Assembly: GCA_002105175.1 (NCBI GenBank)
Contig: MCGE01000003.1
Location: forward strand, 992,001 to 1,056,000
Direction of reading: 5' to 3'
Length of the DNA stretch: 64,000 nucleotides
DNA from: Absidia repens
Lineage: Eukaryota; Mucoromycota; Mucoromycetes; Mucorales; Cunninghamellaceae
A program made the position numbers and the translations under genes. Positions 12,751 through 22,877 of this stretch are shown here, piece by piece (position 1 is the first letter of the stretch; the number at the start of each line of letters is the position of its first letter). The notes under the pieces were generated by a model that saw only the letters and a list, made by a program, of their open reading frames with translations, was not told where the DNA came from and did not search any database.

Positions 12751-13112
12751 TGCTCTTTTTAATATATTAATAATAAAGTTACTTTATTTCAGTCTCGTAT
12801 TTTACTACAGCCTCAAATATACTATTATCTAGGGCTCTTAACAATACCTAAATGAGGAGTATTGGTATTGAACAATACCATGTTAGCGGGATTAGCAATA
12901 CCAAAACTTTAGCGGGATGGTACCACTAGTAGATATTAGTATTGAGCAATACATATTACTGTGACAAACAATAAAAAAAAAAAAAGCGACGTTGTTGATA
13001 TGCTGTATAAATAATAATGTCTAATTTATTTTGAGTAAAAAAAATAACAATCTAAAATCTAAAGGAAGAGGGGGTTGGTTCAAGTAAGCTACACGCAGGA
13101 GGAATAACAAAG

Positions 13113-15438
13113 CTATGTAAATGAATGTTCATCATCATATAGGGAATTCAATGTTCTTTTCAGTCGATACTTTTCCATCATACAATATCTAATCGTGTCT
13201 GGCTTTAGAGAACGGCGAAGAGGAGGGATGGTGTGTTTGGCGCTTGAGAATACTCGTTCGACTGGGACGCTTGTACCTGAAAAAAAGTTAGTTTTTGTTT
13301 GATATTTTAATTTCTTTTTTGACTTTTTACCTGGCACCGCACGATAGTCTCGAGCCATCAACGACAAAACTGGGAAGAGATCTTGATTAATCCTCCACCA
13401 TCCGAAAACATCCCGTGAGACTGTGTTGAGTTCCATAGATCTACGGTGGTAAAGGTTTATTTCATCAACACGCTCTTCTGTTCTTCTCGCTGTAATTCGT
13501 CGTCCGTATGCATGTTGTAGTACTCGTGGTATTTTTTCTAGATTTACAGTGGGTAGTTCATCAACTTCGTTTTGCCATTGTCCATATTGTTGTGAATATA
13601 TTCGATAATGATTGTCTAGTTGCAGTTTACATGACTGTATAAATTCCATTTCCCAGTTATTCTGATCTGTGTAATCAATATTCAGTCCTGGATCAAGCCC
13701 TAAAAAAAAAAAAAAAAAAACAACTAATGTTGTCGATTTTTTTTATACTTACAAGAAGCCACCATGGAGATAGGAGAATTATCTATTTTCACATAAAACT
13801 GTTGTAATTTGTTAAAGCATACTTCTGCTGCCGTCTTCAGAGGTGAGTCATCATTGCCTTGATCTTCGATAAATTGATCCAATGCATCCATCAAAAAGTT
13901 GTATGCAGGGATAACAATATTGATTGTAGGATAATCTTGCCCAGATATAAATTTTGTTGCTTCGTTAAATTCCTAAATAAAGTCATTTAGCATCATGTTA
14001 ATTATAAGTAATTCTATGTAACTGTACCTCTAATAAAGTTCGCATTCGGCCCAAGTACATCCATTCATCATCAGATAACAGGTACGGTTGGAGGTCATCG
14101 TCGGTTGATATGAGCATTGTAAGAGGTGTACGCAATTCTAAAGCTTTGTCAATCATATGATAGGTTGAATTCCATCGAGTTGCAACTTCCAACACAGGCT
14201 TGATTTGTTTGACACCACGGCATTCACCACGCAATCTAGTGAAACGATTCATTTTTTGAGTTGACATCCTTATCGATTTAATGCACTTTCGAAGCTAAAA
14301 TAAAAGAAAACGATTAGTGTCGATTACGATAAAATAACGCCGTAAAATTAACTTACGTTCTTCAAGCAAGTTGGGCTGTTTTCATTTTCCATAGCACCAG
14401 CGATCGGTGCGCAACATAAGGTCGTTAGAGCTGATTGAATTGCCAAGTTCATTATATGCGCCAGGCATCGCACATGATGTTCCTTATGATCAAAATCAAT
14501 GTATTCCAATCTCCATCTTTTTCGAGTTCTTTCATCATGGTTGTACTGTTGGATGCATTGTCTATCACCACTGCAAGAATCTATAAAAAATTAGTTAATA
14601 AAGTTGATATCCAAAGCCACTGTTCCAATGATGATTTACGTACCTTGTTTTTAATGCCGAGTTCAGTCAATGAATTATCTAAATGTGCTGAGAGATGTTC
14701 GCCCGAATGTTTATTTTCAACATGTATAAAATCCAAAAGATGTGATTTAACTTGAATTGATTGTCCACATAGTGCCAGTTACACCCATAAATGAAAGATT
14801 GTTAGGAGACGTCCACATGTCCAAAGTGATTGATACAGTATTTTCGAATCCACCAACTAAAGGAAGAAAGAATAGAAGGTAAGACAGCTATGTAAAATAA
14901 AATAAAAAACTTACATGAAGCTGCGATATAAAATTCGACCGATTGTTGTTGAAATTACTGATTATTTGTGTTCGCATTGTGACAGCTGTTGGGACAGCCA
15001 CCGACGGATTCAGGTACGATAATAGCGATTTGAAAAAAGGTGATTGAACAACATTAAACGACTGGTCGTCGCTTACCAACCATTCTGCCAAAAGTACGTT
15101 GAATTTATCACTATCGAAAGTAAATTGCCTATATCACACTCAAATTTTAGTCAACTGATATATGCCTTTTCTTCTTCTTCATTGTACTTACCTTTGGAAG
15201 ATTTCATCAATAGTGGGTTGTACTTTGTCATCTACATCCTTAATCGTTTTGTAGATTTCGTAGTACTTCGCCTTGAGGTGCTTCCATTGACCGGAGGTGG
15301 ATTTGTTTGTGCAGTTGACAGTAAATAATCTGAAAATCAATGGTTAACAAAACTCGTACCATTCTATTTAATATGTCTATTACCTGTTATTTTCCATACA
15401 CAACATGCAACTGGCAGTATTTCCATTTTCGTATAAGT
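13113..15438 (-). pseudogene. hAT transposase, central and C-terminal part
   Basis: Several exons of a RICESLEEPER/ZBED-like hAT transposase. After the second half of the BED finger (CMLC pair at about 15400) come TLDMWTS with its catalytic Asp near 14830, LLDFIHVENKHSGEHLS, EVATRWNSTYHMI near 14190, and a C-terminal dimerisation region ending in TSVPVERVFSSAKH. A small intron (about 13278-13331) restores RAVPG-TSVPVERVF. The stop is at 13113. The part upstream of 15438 is separated by the retroelement, so no intact protein can be made. Confidence 0.75.
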
Positions 15439-15759
15439 TGAAATGATTGATATAAATAAAAGACAAGAGTAAAATAAGTGATACAATTGATATGGTTTTT
15501 ATTTAATTGATAAAATGTCAAGTCTTTTTATAATAAAATGAAGATATTTGTGGCTGTGGATGGGAGCATGATAACGGTGTATTTGAGACTACGGATAGTT
15601 GAGGCTGTGTGCTATCTGATGTGTTGAATGACAAGTGTGAGAATAAGTGGGGAATTCAGGGGTAAAAAATAGAGTGAAGAGATAAGTCGGATATACAAAT
15701 GATGATGGCATAGATGCTTTTGATGTAAATATTGCTAAGCAGGAACCAGGAATACGACA
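15439..15759 (-). repeat. 3' LTR of the chromovirus
   Basis: 321 bp, identical to 20714-21034. On the minus strand it runs TGTCGTATTCC to CATTTCA. It contains a TATA-like box (TTATAAAAAG) and AATAAA upstream of the conserved CAATTGTATCACTT block. Confidence 0.93.
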
Positions 15760-15906
15760 TAACCCTCTTCCAGGTTCTTGAGACCGCTTGTTTGAGTTAG
15801 GTATTCATGGTGTATAGAGATGTAGGTTGAAGAAATGAAGGAAGAAAGGAAAAGTAGTATGCATTTTTTTTTTTTTTTTTTTTTCTTTGCGCCTTCTGGC
15901 GGGATT

Positions 15907-16251
15907 TTAATTTCGTCTTTTGTTTGACTTGTATTTTTGGTTTGCATACATTTTTCTTTTCTGTGGCGGCATTTGTTTATTTAGCGCTTCTTCACTTTTT
16001 TTTATGTTTTCTCTATTTTCCCAGTATTTGTCTATAGCATCCTGTGCGTTGATATCCTGTGCTTTTACCCATTGGTTGTGTTCATCTGAATAACCTTCCC
16101 AACGTACCATATATTGACGATGTCTGGGTGTGCCCTTGTGATCTACTATGTCTTTGACTTCGTATACTTCAGCATCGACGTTGCTTTCATCTTGCGAGAT
16201 TGCTTTCAACTCGGATGGTACATAGTTGCGTGTTGTTAGGTCGCCAGCCAT
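15907..16251 (-). CDS. Chromovirus chromodomain segment of Pol
   Basis: 114 codons holding a chromodomain: VYEVKDIVDHKG, then RQYMVRWEGYSDEHNQWV with the aromatic cage residues, then DAIDKYW. In chromoviruses this domain follows integrase and can bind histone marks to steer insertion. Its frame differs from that of the integrase. Upstream of its first Met the frame reads GNYLLKDMAGDL, the usual integrase-tail motif, so it should be part of one Pol polyprotein. Confidence 0.85.
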   Translation of the reverse strand: MAGDLTTRNYVPSELKAISQDESNVDAEVYEVKDIVDHKGTPRHRQYMVRWEGYSDEHNQWVKAQDINAQDAIDKYWENRENIKKSEEALNKQMPPQKRKMYANQKYKSNKRRN

Positions 16252-16256
16252 GTCTT

Positions 16257-17264
16257 TTAGAAGGTAATTACCTTGTGTTGTTTTTGCATGACTTCATATG
16301 GACCGTCATATACGGGTGCTAATTTATTTGCTCTTGTAGGTAACTTTGCCACGACGTAACTGCCGATCGGAAAGTCTACGATTCTATGCGTTCTGTCAAA
16401 GACGTCCTTTTGATTCTGTACAGCGTTATCAGTCTTTTCTCGAATGGCTGGAAATACTATATTGGCCATGTAGTCGAGGCGTTCTATTAACTCATCGTAT
16501 GTCATTGGTCTTTTGATGGTGTTATCGGCGTTGTCTTTTGTAAGTACATATGGCGTGGTCATGTGTCTGGCAAACATGAGTGTGAAGGGTGGTGTTTGAA
16601 GGCGTGGTGAAACCTTGTGGTTTATAGCTAACTGTACATTTGGTACGTACCAATCCCAATCTTTTCTAGTGCCTTGTTTTTCTTTGTTTAACAACTGTTT
16701 GGCTGTTTGTACGTATCTTTCAGCAAGTCCATTGCCTCTTGGATGATATGGTGTGGAAAATCGACGATCAATTCCCATGGCTTTATGCAACTTTTCGAAG
16801 AAATGATTTTTGAATTCGGTACCATTATCCGATTGTACGATGCTAGGGTAGCCAAAGTCACCGAATACCTGGATGAGTGTATGTATGATGGTGTCAGATT
16901 TTTTATCAGGTAATGCTCTGAGTATGACGAAGCGTGTGCAAACATCTACCATGACTAACAGATATGTATTTCCTTTTAGTGAAACTGTAAAGGGTCCTGT
17001 TAAGTCGATTGACCAATGTTCACCTGGTAAGTAGGCGTATATTGGACGAAGTGGATTGTATCCTTTCTTTGCGATGTTGTATTGCTGGCAAGCGGTACAT
17101 TGTTGGACGATTTCTAATGCTTCTTTCTTTAGGTTTGTCCAACTCAATCCTTCATTGTGTGCTGCCTTTACGATAGCTTCTGCTCCGAAGTGTCCAAATT
17201 TGTGTATTCTTTGTAGGATCGACTTCTGTTCTTCAAGTGGAGGTGTGAAATAGTCATCCATCAT
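16257..17264 (-). CDS. Chromovirus integrase
   Basis: 335 codons. The zinc-binding HHCC domain shows HKFGHFGAEAIVKAAH and CTACQ. The catalytic core shows the first Asp in IDLTGPF, the second in VQSDNGTEFKNHF and the Glu in GNGLAERYVQ, so the DDE triad is complete. Upstream codons in the same frame continue to about 17340. The end runs out of frame at an A-rich stretch (CAAAAACAACA) just before the chromodomain. It inserts retroelement DNA into chromosomes. Confidence 0.9.
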   Translation of the reverse strand: MMDDYFTPPLEEQKSILQRIHKFGHFGAEAIVKAAHNEGLSWTNLKKEALEIVQQCTACQQYNIAKKGYNPLRPIYAYLPGEHWSIDLTGPFTVSLKGNTYLLVMVDVCTRFVILRALPDKKSDTIIHTLIQVFGDFGYPSIVQSDNGTEFKNHFFEKLHKAMGIDRRFSTPYHPRGNGLAERYVQTAKQLLNKEKQGTRKDWDWYVPNVQLAINHKVSPRLQTPPFTLMFARHMTTPYVLTKDNADNTIKRPMTYDELIERLDYMANIVFPAIREKTDNAVQNQKDVFDRTHRIVDFPIGSYVVAKLPTRANKLAPVYDGPYEVMQKQHKVITF

Positions 17265-17341
17265 TGACTGTATAGCGCGAATGTGGTGATTCGATCTGAC
17301 TACGCTATGTGGAACTCTTTGGTTGCTGGAACCGTTGGACG

Positions 17342-18712
17342 TTACCCTTGATGTATTATTTTTATTTTTGTATTGCGGTGCAAGCTTACCCCCGGGATCT
17401 CTTTGAACGGTGTTGCCAGACGTGAAAGGAGATCAGGAAAGATATTCAAGTCGCCAGGCTTATGGATGATGGTGAACGAATAGTCCAGAATGGTATCCAG
17501 CCAGTTGATCATCATTGGCGAAGCTTGTTTTTGGGTATGAATGTAAGTAAGTGCACGATGGTCCGTGTAGAGTGTGAATGGAGTGCCCCATAGATATTTA
17601 TGGAATTTTTTTAGGGCGAAAACGATTGCTAATAATTCCCTTTTATTTGTGCTGTAGTTACGTTCCGATGGCGACAGTGATCGTGCCATGTATCCGAGGA
17701 AACGTTCCTTGCCGTCAATGATTTGGTATAAGGCAGCACCTATTCCGTAATTGGATGCATCTGTGGCAACGTAGAATGGTTGGTCTGGATCAGGGAAGTG
17801 CAAAAGTGTATTACTTTGTAATTGTTGTTTAATCATGTGGAAATGTTTATCATGAACTGATGTCCATTCTTTTTCTGTGATAGCGTCAGCATAGCGCAAA
17901 GCATCCAATGGTGCGGTCAAGGCAGCGACATTAGGAAGATGGCTACGGAAATAGTTGACAATACCAAGAAATTGCTGAACACCTTTACCAGATGTCGGAC
18001 GTTGCCATTCCAATACATTGCAGACCTTTCTGGGATCAAGATCATAGCCTTTATCAGACACGCAAAAACCAAGTAGATATACTGCAGTTTGTGCCCAATG
18101 GCATTTCTTTGGATTCAAGATTAGGTTGGCTTCTGTTAACCGTTCTATGGCTGTGCAGACATGTGCGATGTGCGACTTCATATCTGGGGAATAGACGACG
18201 ACATCATCAACAAATGTATGGATAAACGGTAAATGCTTGAAAATAGTATTCATGACTCGTTGAAATTTTGCTGATAATGGTTTTAGACCGAAGGGTGCTC
18301 CTTGGAACATGTATTGACGTCCTCTATGTGTGAAGGTTGTCTTATGTTGGTCATCTGGATGAATTTTAAAACGATGGAATGCACTTTTCAAGTCCAATGT
18401 GGTGAACACGGTGGCGCCATGCATACCTTCGAAGATATCTTTGATTAAAGGTAAAGGAAAAATATCATCTTTTAGATGTTTATTGATGTGGCGTGGGTCG
18501 AGACAGGGTCGATAGCCAGATACTAATCCTTTTTCGTCTTTCTTAGGTGCCAAAGTCAATGGACTATTCCATGTGGTATTGACTGGGGCTTCAACGACTG
18601 TGCCATCCTTCAACCATTGTGCAACAGCTTCATCCACTAACGGCTGCATCTTTATAGCGATAGGATATTGTCGATGATTTGTACGCTCTGTAGTCAAAGT
18701 AGGTGTATCCAA
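17342..18712 (-). CDS. Chromovirus reverse transcriptase and RNase H
   Basis: 456 codons shown; the frame is open a little further upstream to the Gag-protease overlap. The RT shows TTLDLKSAFHRFKIHPDDQ, GAPFGLKPLSAKFQ and the active-site VDD in HTFVDDVVVYSPD. The RNase H shows VATDASNYGIGAAL, NKRELLAIVFALKKF and YTDHRALTYI. The frame is -1 relative to Gag-protease, with the overlap at a CTCTTTTTG run. The frame changes again at an A-rich run (about 17350-17375) before integrase. Confidence 0.9.
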   Translation of the reverse strand: MDTPTLTTERTNHRQYPIAIKMQPLVDEAVAQWLKDGTVVEAPVNTTWNSPLTLAPKKDEKGLVSGYRPCLDPRHINKHLKDDIFPLPLIKDIFEGMHGATVFTTLDLKSAFHRFKIHPDDQHKTTFTHRGRQYMFQGAPFGLKPLSAKFQRVMNTIFKHLPFIHTFVDDVVVYSPDMKSHIAHVCTAIERLTEANLILNPKKCHWAQTAVYLLGFCVSDKGYDLDPRKVCNVLEWQRPTSGKGVQQFLGIVNYFRSHLPNVAALTAPLDALRYADAITEKEWTSVHDKHFHMIKQQLQSNTLLHFPDPDQPFYVATDASNYGIGAALYQIIDGKERFLGYMARSLSPSERNYSTNKRELLAIVFALKKFHKYLWGTPFTLYTDHRALTYIHTQKQASPMMINWLDTILDYSFTIIHKPGDLNIFPDLLSRLATPFKEIPGVSLHRNTKIKIIHQG

Positions 18713-18729
18713 TCTGATGATGGATTCTT

Positions 18730-20649
18730 CTAGTGGACAAAAAGAGGTAATTGGAATCTGTGATTTTTTTCTGTGTATGGTTTAATCAGCTGTAGGAAGT
18801 TTTCTCTTTCCTGTAGGGTACCAGCCGGTGAATCATTAGGAACAGGTGGATTATCAACATGGTGATTTTCTTTTGGTGTATGCAAATCATGATTTGGCCA
18901 AGTGTGTGGCAAGTTACTGATCATCACTCCGAATTTGTCAAGCAAGTCATTACCGATATAGCAATCAAGTCCATCAGCAAGATCTAGTACTTCGAAGGAA
19001 TGTGATCTAGATACATTGTTGAATTCAATTTGGACAGGATGTGTTTTGCCGTAACTTAGTATAGTGTTATTTTTTCCAACTAGATGTAGAGTAGTTTTAG
19101 GGATAGAATCATGATTTGTTTTATTAAATAAAATATTATTGTTTTTCAAAAAATCTATGCTAATCACTGATATATCTGCGCCGGTGTCTAGTAGAGCCAT
19201 GGCTTGTTTACTCTGTAGCAAAAGAGGAAAAACAAAATTTGTATTAGATGATTGTGTGATTGCATTGATGTATTTTTTAGGTGTGTTACCTGTCATAGAG
19301 TCATCGTGGGCTTGCACTCGTATGGCTTCCATAGATTCATTGAGATCCATGAGAGCAGAGTCAGCAGGATGGTTGGTCAGAGGCAAACGGAGAGAACGAA
19401 CAAAAGGTTTCCTTGCCAGTTTGGCTTGCTTCGCGGGGCATTCCTTGTCATGTTGCGGGGACCAAGTGACGTTCTTGCAATGATAGCAAGGGTTGCGTAT
19501 GGTGTTGGCAGAGGAAGGGAAGGAAGAGGAAGCAGAAGAAGAGGAGGAAGCAGAAGAAGAGGAAGCAGTAGAGAAACCGGTACGACGGTTGTTGTTGCTG
19601 TTGTTGGTTTTCAATTGGCGGCATTCGGCAGACGAATGGTTAGAGCCAGAGCCGTGATGGCTGCAGTATAGGTTTTTGTTGTGCCGTCCCGAAGAGTTCT
19701 TTTTCTTGTGGGGGACCACATCATCATCACCATCATCACCGAAGGAGCGCTTTTGGCGGCTGACCTTGTTAGCAATCTTCAAAACTTCAGATGCTGTAGC
19801 AGGAAGATCACCAGGGGAAGAGTTTCCGTGGAAGGAGCCAAGCACATTGCCTTGAAGGACACGAGGAAGAGCACGGAGACACAGCATGGCACTGGTTTTG
19901 TCATCGGACCATTGAGCTTCATGGGCAAGATTCTTGAATCGCAATCCAAAGTCGGCTACAGATTCCTTGGGATTCATGGTGACAGAGAAGAAGTCCAAAG
20001 TGCTGGTAATAAGACGATCCTTGACGCTGAATGCATCTTCCAGAATGGTTTTCGCTTCAGACCAGGTACCATTAAATGACTTGAGTTGGCCAGAGAACCA
20101 GATGTCCACGTCTTCACCAGCCATGGCGTAGGACAAGTAAGATTTCCAATGGATGTTGAGGTCCAACTTGTAAAGATCCATCACCTTTTCAAACTTGCGT
20201 ATAAAAGAGGCCACAGAGTCAAAGACGATGAGGTTGTGGTTCACCTTGGCATGAGAGGGCAATTGGAAGATAGGGATTGAATTGAGAATGCGGGGATTCA
20301 CGGCTTCTTGATCCAAATTGACAAAATGTTTCTCCAAGGTCTTGATCTTGTCGGCATATAAATCCAGCTTGGTTTTGGTTTGGTTGTATGCAGGGTCATC
20401 AAAATCCATGAAGGTGAAAAAGATGGACAATTCCTTGGCTTCGGAGCGGAGTTCTACCAACTTCTGCTGAAGACTGGGCTTGGGGGCATGTTTGGAATCG
20501 GCAGAAGAAGTCATGACCATGTCTTCATCGTGAAGGTCGGTGAGAGCAGGAGCAGAGGAAGGAGCAGCAGGGGAGGACGAGACAGCAGCAACACCTTGAA
20601 GAATAGCTTCACCTTCGAGAGCAGAGACAAATTCATTGAGATTAGACAT
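18730..20649 (-). CDS. Chromovirus Gag and aspartic protease
   Basis: 639 codons. The N-terminal half is a Gag/capsid region with the usual helical pattern (SFIRKFEKVMDLY, then W-rich IHWKSYLS). Two Cys/His clusters follow; the second (CYHCKNVTWSPQHDKEC) is a CCHC knuckle with longer spacing than usual. The protease shows ALLDTGADISVIS. The Met at 20649 lies 65 bases inside the 5' LTR edge, so the leader is very short. Ser- and Asn-rich linkers join the parts. The ORF ends LPLFVH-stop where the RT frame has already opened, so a -1 ribosomal shift or a mutation must join them. Confidence 0.9.
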   Translation of the reverse strand: MSNLNEFVSALEGEAILQGVAAVSSSPAAPSSAPALTDLHDEDMVMTSSADSKHAPKPSLQQKLVELRSEAKELSIFFTFMDFDDPAYNQTKTKLDLYADKIKTLEKHFVNLDQEAVNPRILNSIPIFQLPSHAKVNHNLIVFDSVASFIRKFEKVMDLYKLDLNIHWKSYLSYAMAGEDVDIWFSGQLKSFNGTWSEAKTILEDAFSVKDRLITSTLDFFSVTMNPKESVADFGLRFKNLAHEAQWSDDKTSAMLCLRALPRVLQGNVLGSFHGNSSPGDLPATASEVLKIANKVSRQKRSFGDDGDDDVVPHKKKNSSGRHNKNLYCSHHGSGSNHSSAECRQLKTNNSNNNRRTGFSTASSSSASSSSSASSSFPSSANTIRNPCYHCKNVTWSPQHDKECPAKQAKLARKPFVRSLRLPLTNHPADSALMDLNESMEAIRVQAHDDSMTGNTPKKYINAITQSSNTNFVFPLLLQSKQAMALLDTGADISVISIDFLKNNNILFNKTNHDSIPKTTLHLVGKNNTILSYGKTHPVQIEFNNVSRSHSFEVLDLADGLDCYIGNDLLDKFGVMISNLPHTWPNHDLHTPKENHHVDNPPVPNDSPAGTLQERENFLQLIKPYTEKNHRFQLPLFVH

Positions 20650-20696
20650 GATACAGAGAGAAAAAATAAATAAATCGGAGTTTGGATAAAAAATGA

Positions 20697-20708
20697 GTAT
20701 TCACTTAA
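20697..20708 (-). promoter_or_regulatory. Possible self-priming primer-binding site
   Basis: Just inside the 5' LTR, where a tRNA-complementary TGG site is normally found, none is seen. Instead the minus strand reads TTAAGTGAATAC, which can pair with GTATCACTTA inside the LTR (10 bp with one bulged A). Tf1-type elements prime from their own 5' mRNA end in this way. Inference only. Confidence 0.35.
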
Positions 20709-20713
20709 AAAAA

Positions 20714-21034
20714 TGAAATGATTGATATAAATAAAAGACAAGAGTAAAATAAGTGATACAATTGATATGGTTTTTATTTAATTGATAAAATGTCAAGTCT
20801 TTTTATAATAAAATGAAGATATTTGTGGCTGTGGATGGGAGCATGATAACGGTGTATTTGAGACTACGGATAGTTGAGGCTGTGTGCTATCTGATGTGTT
20901 GAATGACAAGTGTGAGAATAAGTGGGGAATTCAGGGGTAAAAAATAGAGTGAAGAGATAAGTCGGATATACAAATGATGATGGCATAGATGCTTTTGATG
21001 TAAATATTGCTAAGCAGGAACCAGGAATACGACA
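20714..21034 (-). repeat. 5' LTR of the chromovirus
   Basis: 321 bp, identical to 15439-15759. It is followed outside by the target duplication TAAGT at 21035-21039. Confidence 0.93.
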
Positions 21035-21442
21035 TAAGTCAAACTACGTCCATACCGGGCTACTTCGTTGTCGTTTTCTTGGAGATTGAGTTAGCAATTG
21101 AGGTGGCAATTGAGCTGACGATGGAGTTGAGGATTGCGTTGAGGATTGAATTGAGGATTGAGTTCCTGGTTGACTTAATGAAGTTATGGCTTGAGATAAA
21201 GATCGAGCTGTTTGAGCTGTCATTTGACTTGGTGAATGAAGTGAGAGTGGAAATGGAGATTCAACTGTCAGATGTGTTACTGATTGAGATCCTGAATGAG
21301 GTCCTGATGGTGAGGTAATGGGCTCCACGTTAAAATCCAAGCCACCATGATCTAGGTCTTCTTGCGATAGCATAGGGATAAAAGAATTAAATGCAGTGGG
21401 ATACATAACAAAAATAAGATAAAAGTAATAAAAAGAAAGCAA
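21035..21442 (-). pseudogene. hAT transposase, N-terminal part
   Basis: An N-terminal leader rich in Ser/Gln/Thr, beginning near 21387 (MYPTAFNSF or MLSQEDLDHGG). It leads into a basic patch, RKRQRSSPVW, that starts the BED finger. It stops at a TAG (21046-21044) a few codons before the retroelement junction. Removing the element and one TAAGT copy puts the next codons (FDLYENGNTASC) in the same frame, which ties this piece to 13113-15438. Confidence 0.7.
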
Positions 21443-21945
21443 AAAAAAAACTTTTTTTATTTTTATATCGTTTATAACTTCAAATGCCGCCTGCCATATC
21501 TATCAAAATCTAAAATTTTATCGGTATTGATCAATACCTATCAGCGGGATTAGCAATACCAATACCTTAGCGGGACAATACCACTAGTAGGTATTGGTAT
21601 TGATCGGTACCAGGTATTGAGGAAAAGTCCTCAATACCATAATCGGAACGGGACCAAATTAAGAACCCTACAAAATAGACACTCCATAGTAATTTGTTTT
21701 CCAAATTAGTGGACGGAAAATGGGTTTATCCGTCCGAGAGTGGTACCAGTCGCCGCGGAATTGTTTAGAGTATGTTACACATAAGTTTAAGATTAATCGG
21801 TCGACATTTTGGTAAATCGAAAAATCGCTTTAAATGTCGATTGCTGATCCTGATGACGATCTATTTGTGTTCCCAGTGTCGATCTGCGCACGGAAGTTTG
21901 TTCCTGATATTTGGGACCCGTTCCAACAACTTTAATTTTTTAATA

Positions 21946-22834
21946 TGGTGCGGCTCACTTATAATGTCAAATATTAGGCATGATCCTAGAAAGCTGATAG
22001 TTTTTTAAAAAATGACCACCTCAAAAAAACAATGTATAAACATGGTAATTCAGACCTTTAAGAACAAAACGTATACATCAGTTTTTTTTTTTTTATAAAA
22101 AAAGAAAAACTTATCAGCCTTCAAAAAAAGAAGACTTTGGCTGGCTGGCCTAGGATTTGAAACGTATCTGATGTACTAAAAAAGGAAAATGATATGTGCA
22201 TTTATTTTGTAAAACACCGCGAAAACTGTAAAATATTATACAGAAAACAAGGTCCTGTTTTTTGCTCGTTCCCGCTCCCATATCAAGTGTAGCTAATAGA
22301 TGTAGATTGTAAGACTTGCAAATGAGGATTAGTTTATGTATTTTTATTTACTATTGGTACAATAAAAAGTGCCGTCCCTTCTTTTTTTTTTGTTGTTGTA
22401 CGGACACACACCCGTTTGTATTTTTCTTCTTATAATAAGTCCATGTATATACATTTGGTAAGACAATCAAAAAATGATAGAAAAAGGCAAGACAAAGTTT
22501 ATTCAGTAGTAATTATAACAATGACAACCAATACTAAACTAAGATGAAGGTTAATCTAATAGTGGTCCCAAATTCTGGCTCCAAAATGAAAGGGGTTCCC
22601 CATGCATCTCGTAAGACCTGAGCTGAAAACCCTTCTAAACTAGTCCTGACACTAATCCCAGTTGAACATCATCCCATTGAGATCAATGAAATGGCGGTGC
22701 CTTGGGGAAAAAAAAAAAGAAAAGAAAGGAAGGAGGAAAAAAAAAAGGCTTTAAAAGGTATTTTTCAAACTGCGATTGAAGCCATAAAATTGAAATGAAA
22801 ATTGAAAATTTGACATTGTAAGTGAGCCGCACCA
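21946..22834. mobile_element. TIR element (MITE-like), copy 2
   Basis: 889 bp, closely similar to 2396-3307. Ends are TGGTGCGGCTCAC and GTGAGCCGCACCA, flanked by TA (21944-21945 and 22835-22836). The empty site at 25081-25315 has a single TA at the matching place, confirming the boundaries. It carries an antisense GGGGAAAC-core repeat at 22560-22670. Confidence 0.85.
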
Positions 22835-22877
22835 TAAATCTGAAATTAGTAAAAAAAATAATGAAAACCTGAATTGT

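Larger units (their letters stand above)
15439..21034 (-). mobile_element. Full-length chromovirus (Ty3/Gypsy) with identical LTRs
   Basis: A 5,596-bp element in reverse orientation. The two 321-bp LTRs (15439-15759 and 20714-21034) read identical by eye and have TG...CA ends. A perfect 5-bp target duplication, TAAGT, flanks it at 15434-15438 and 21035-21039. The order on the minus strand is Gag and protease, reverse transcriptase and RNase H, integrase, chromodomain: the Pol order of chromoviruses. A purine tract, GGAAGAGGG, sits just before the 3' LTR. Identical LTRs imply a recent insertion, yet the coding region is split into four frames. It sits inside the BED-finger coding region of the hAT transposase. 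Confidence 0.93.
12830..21670 (-). mobile_element. hAT DNA transposon split by a chromovirus
   Basis: The ends are TAGGGCTCTTAA at 12830 and, inverted, TAGGGTTCTTAA at 21670, about 11 of 12 matching. Both subterminal regions carry GCGGGATTAGCAATACC and related short repeats, as hAT ends often do. Between them lies a minus-strand transposase with a BED-type finger, an RNase-H-like core and the C-terminal dimerisation domain. An LTR retrotransposon (15439-21034) has inserted into it. No matching 8-bp target duplication is visible: CTATTATC lies at the left and CAAAATAG at the right, so one flank may be rearranged. The element is disrupted and presumably dead. Confidence 0.75.
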
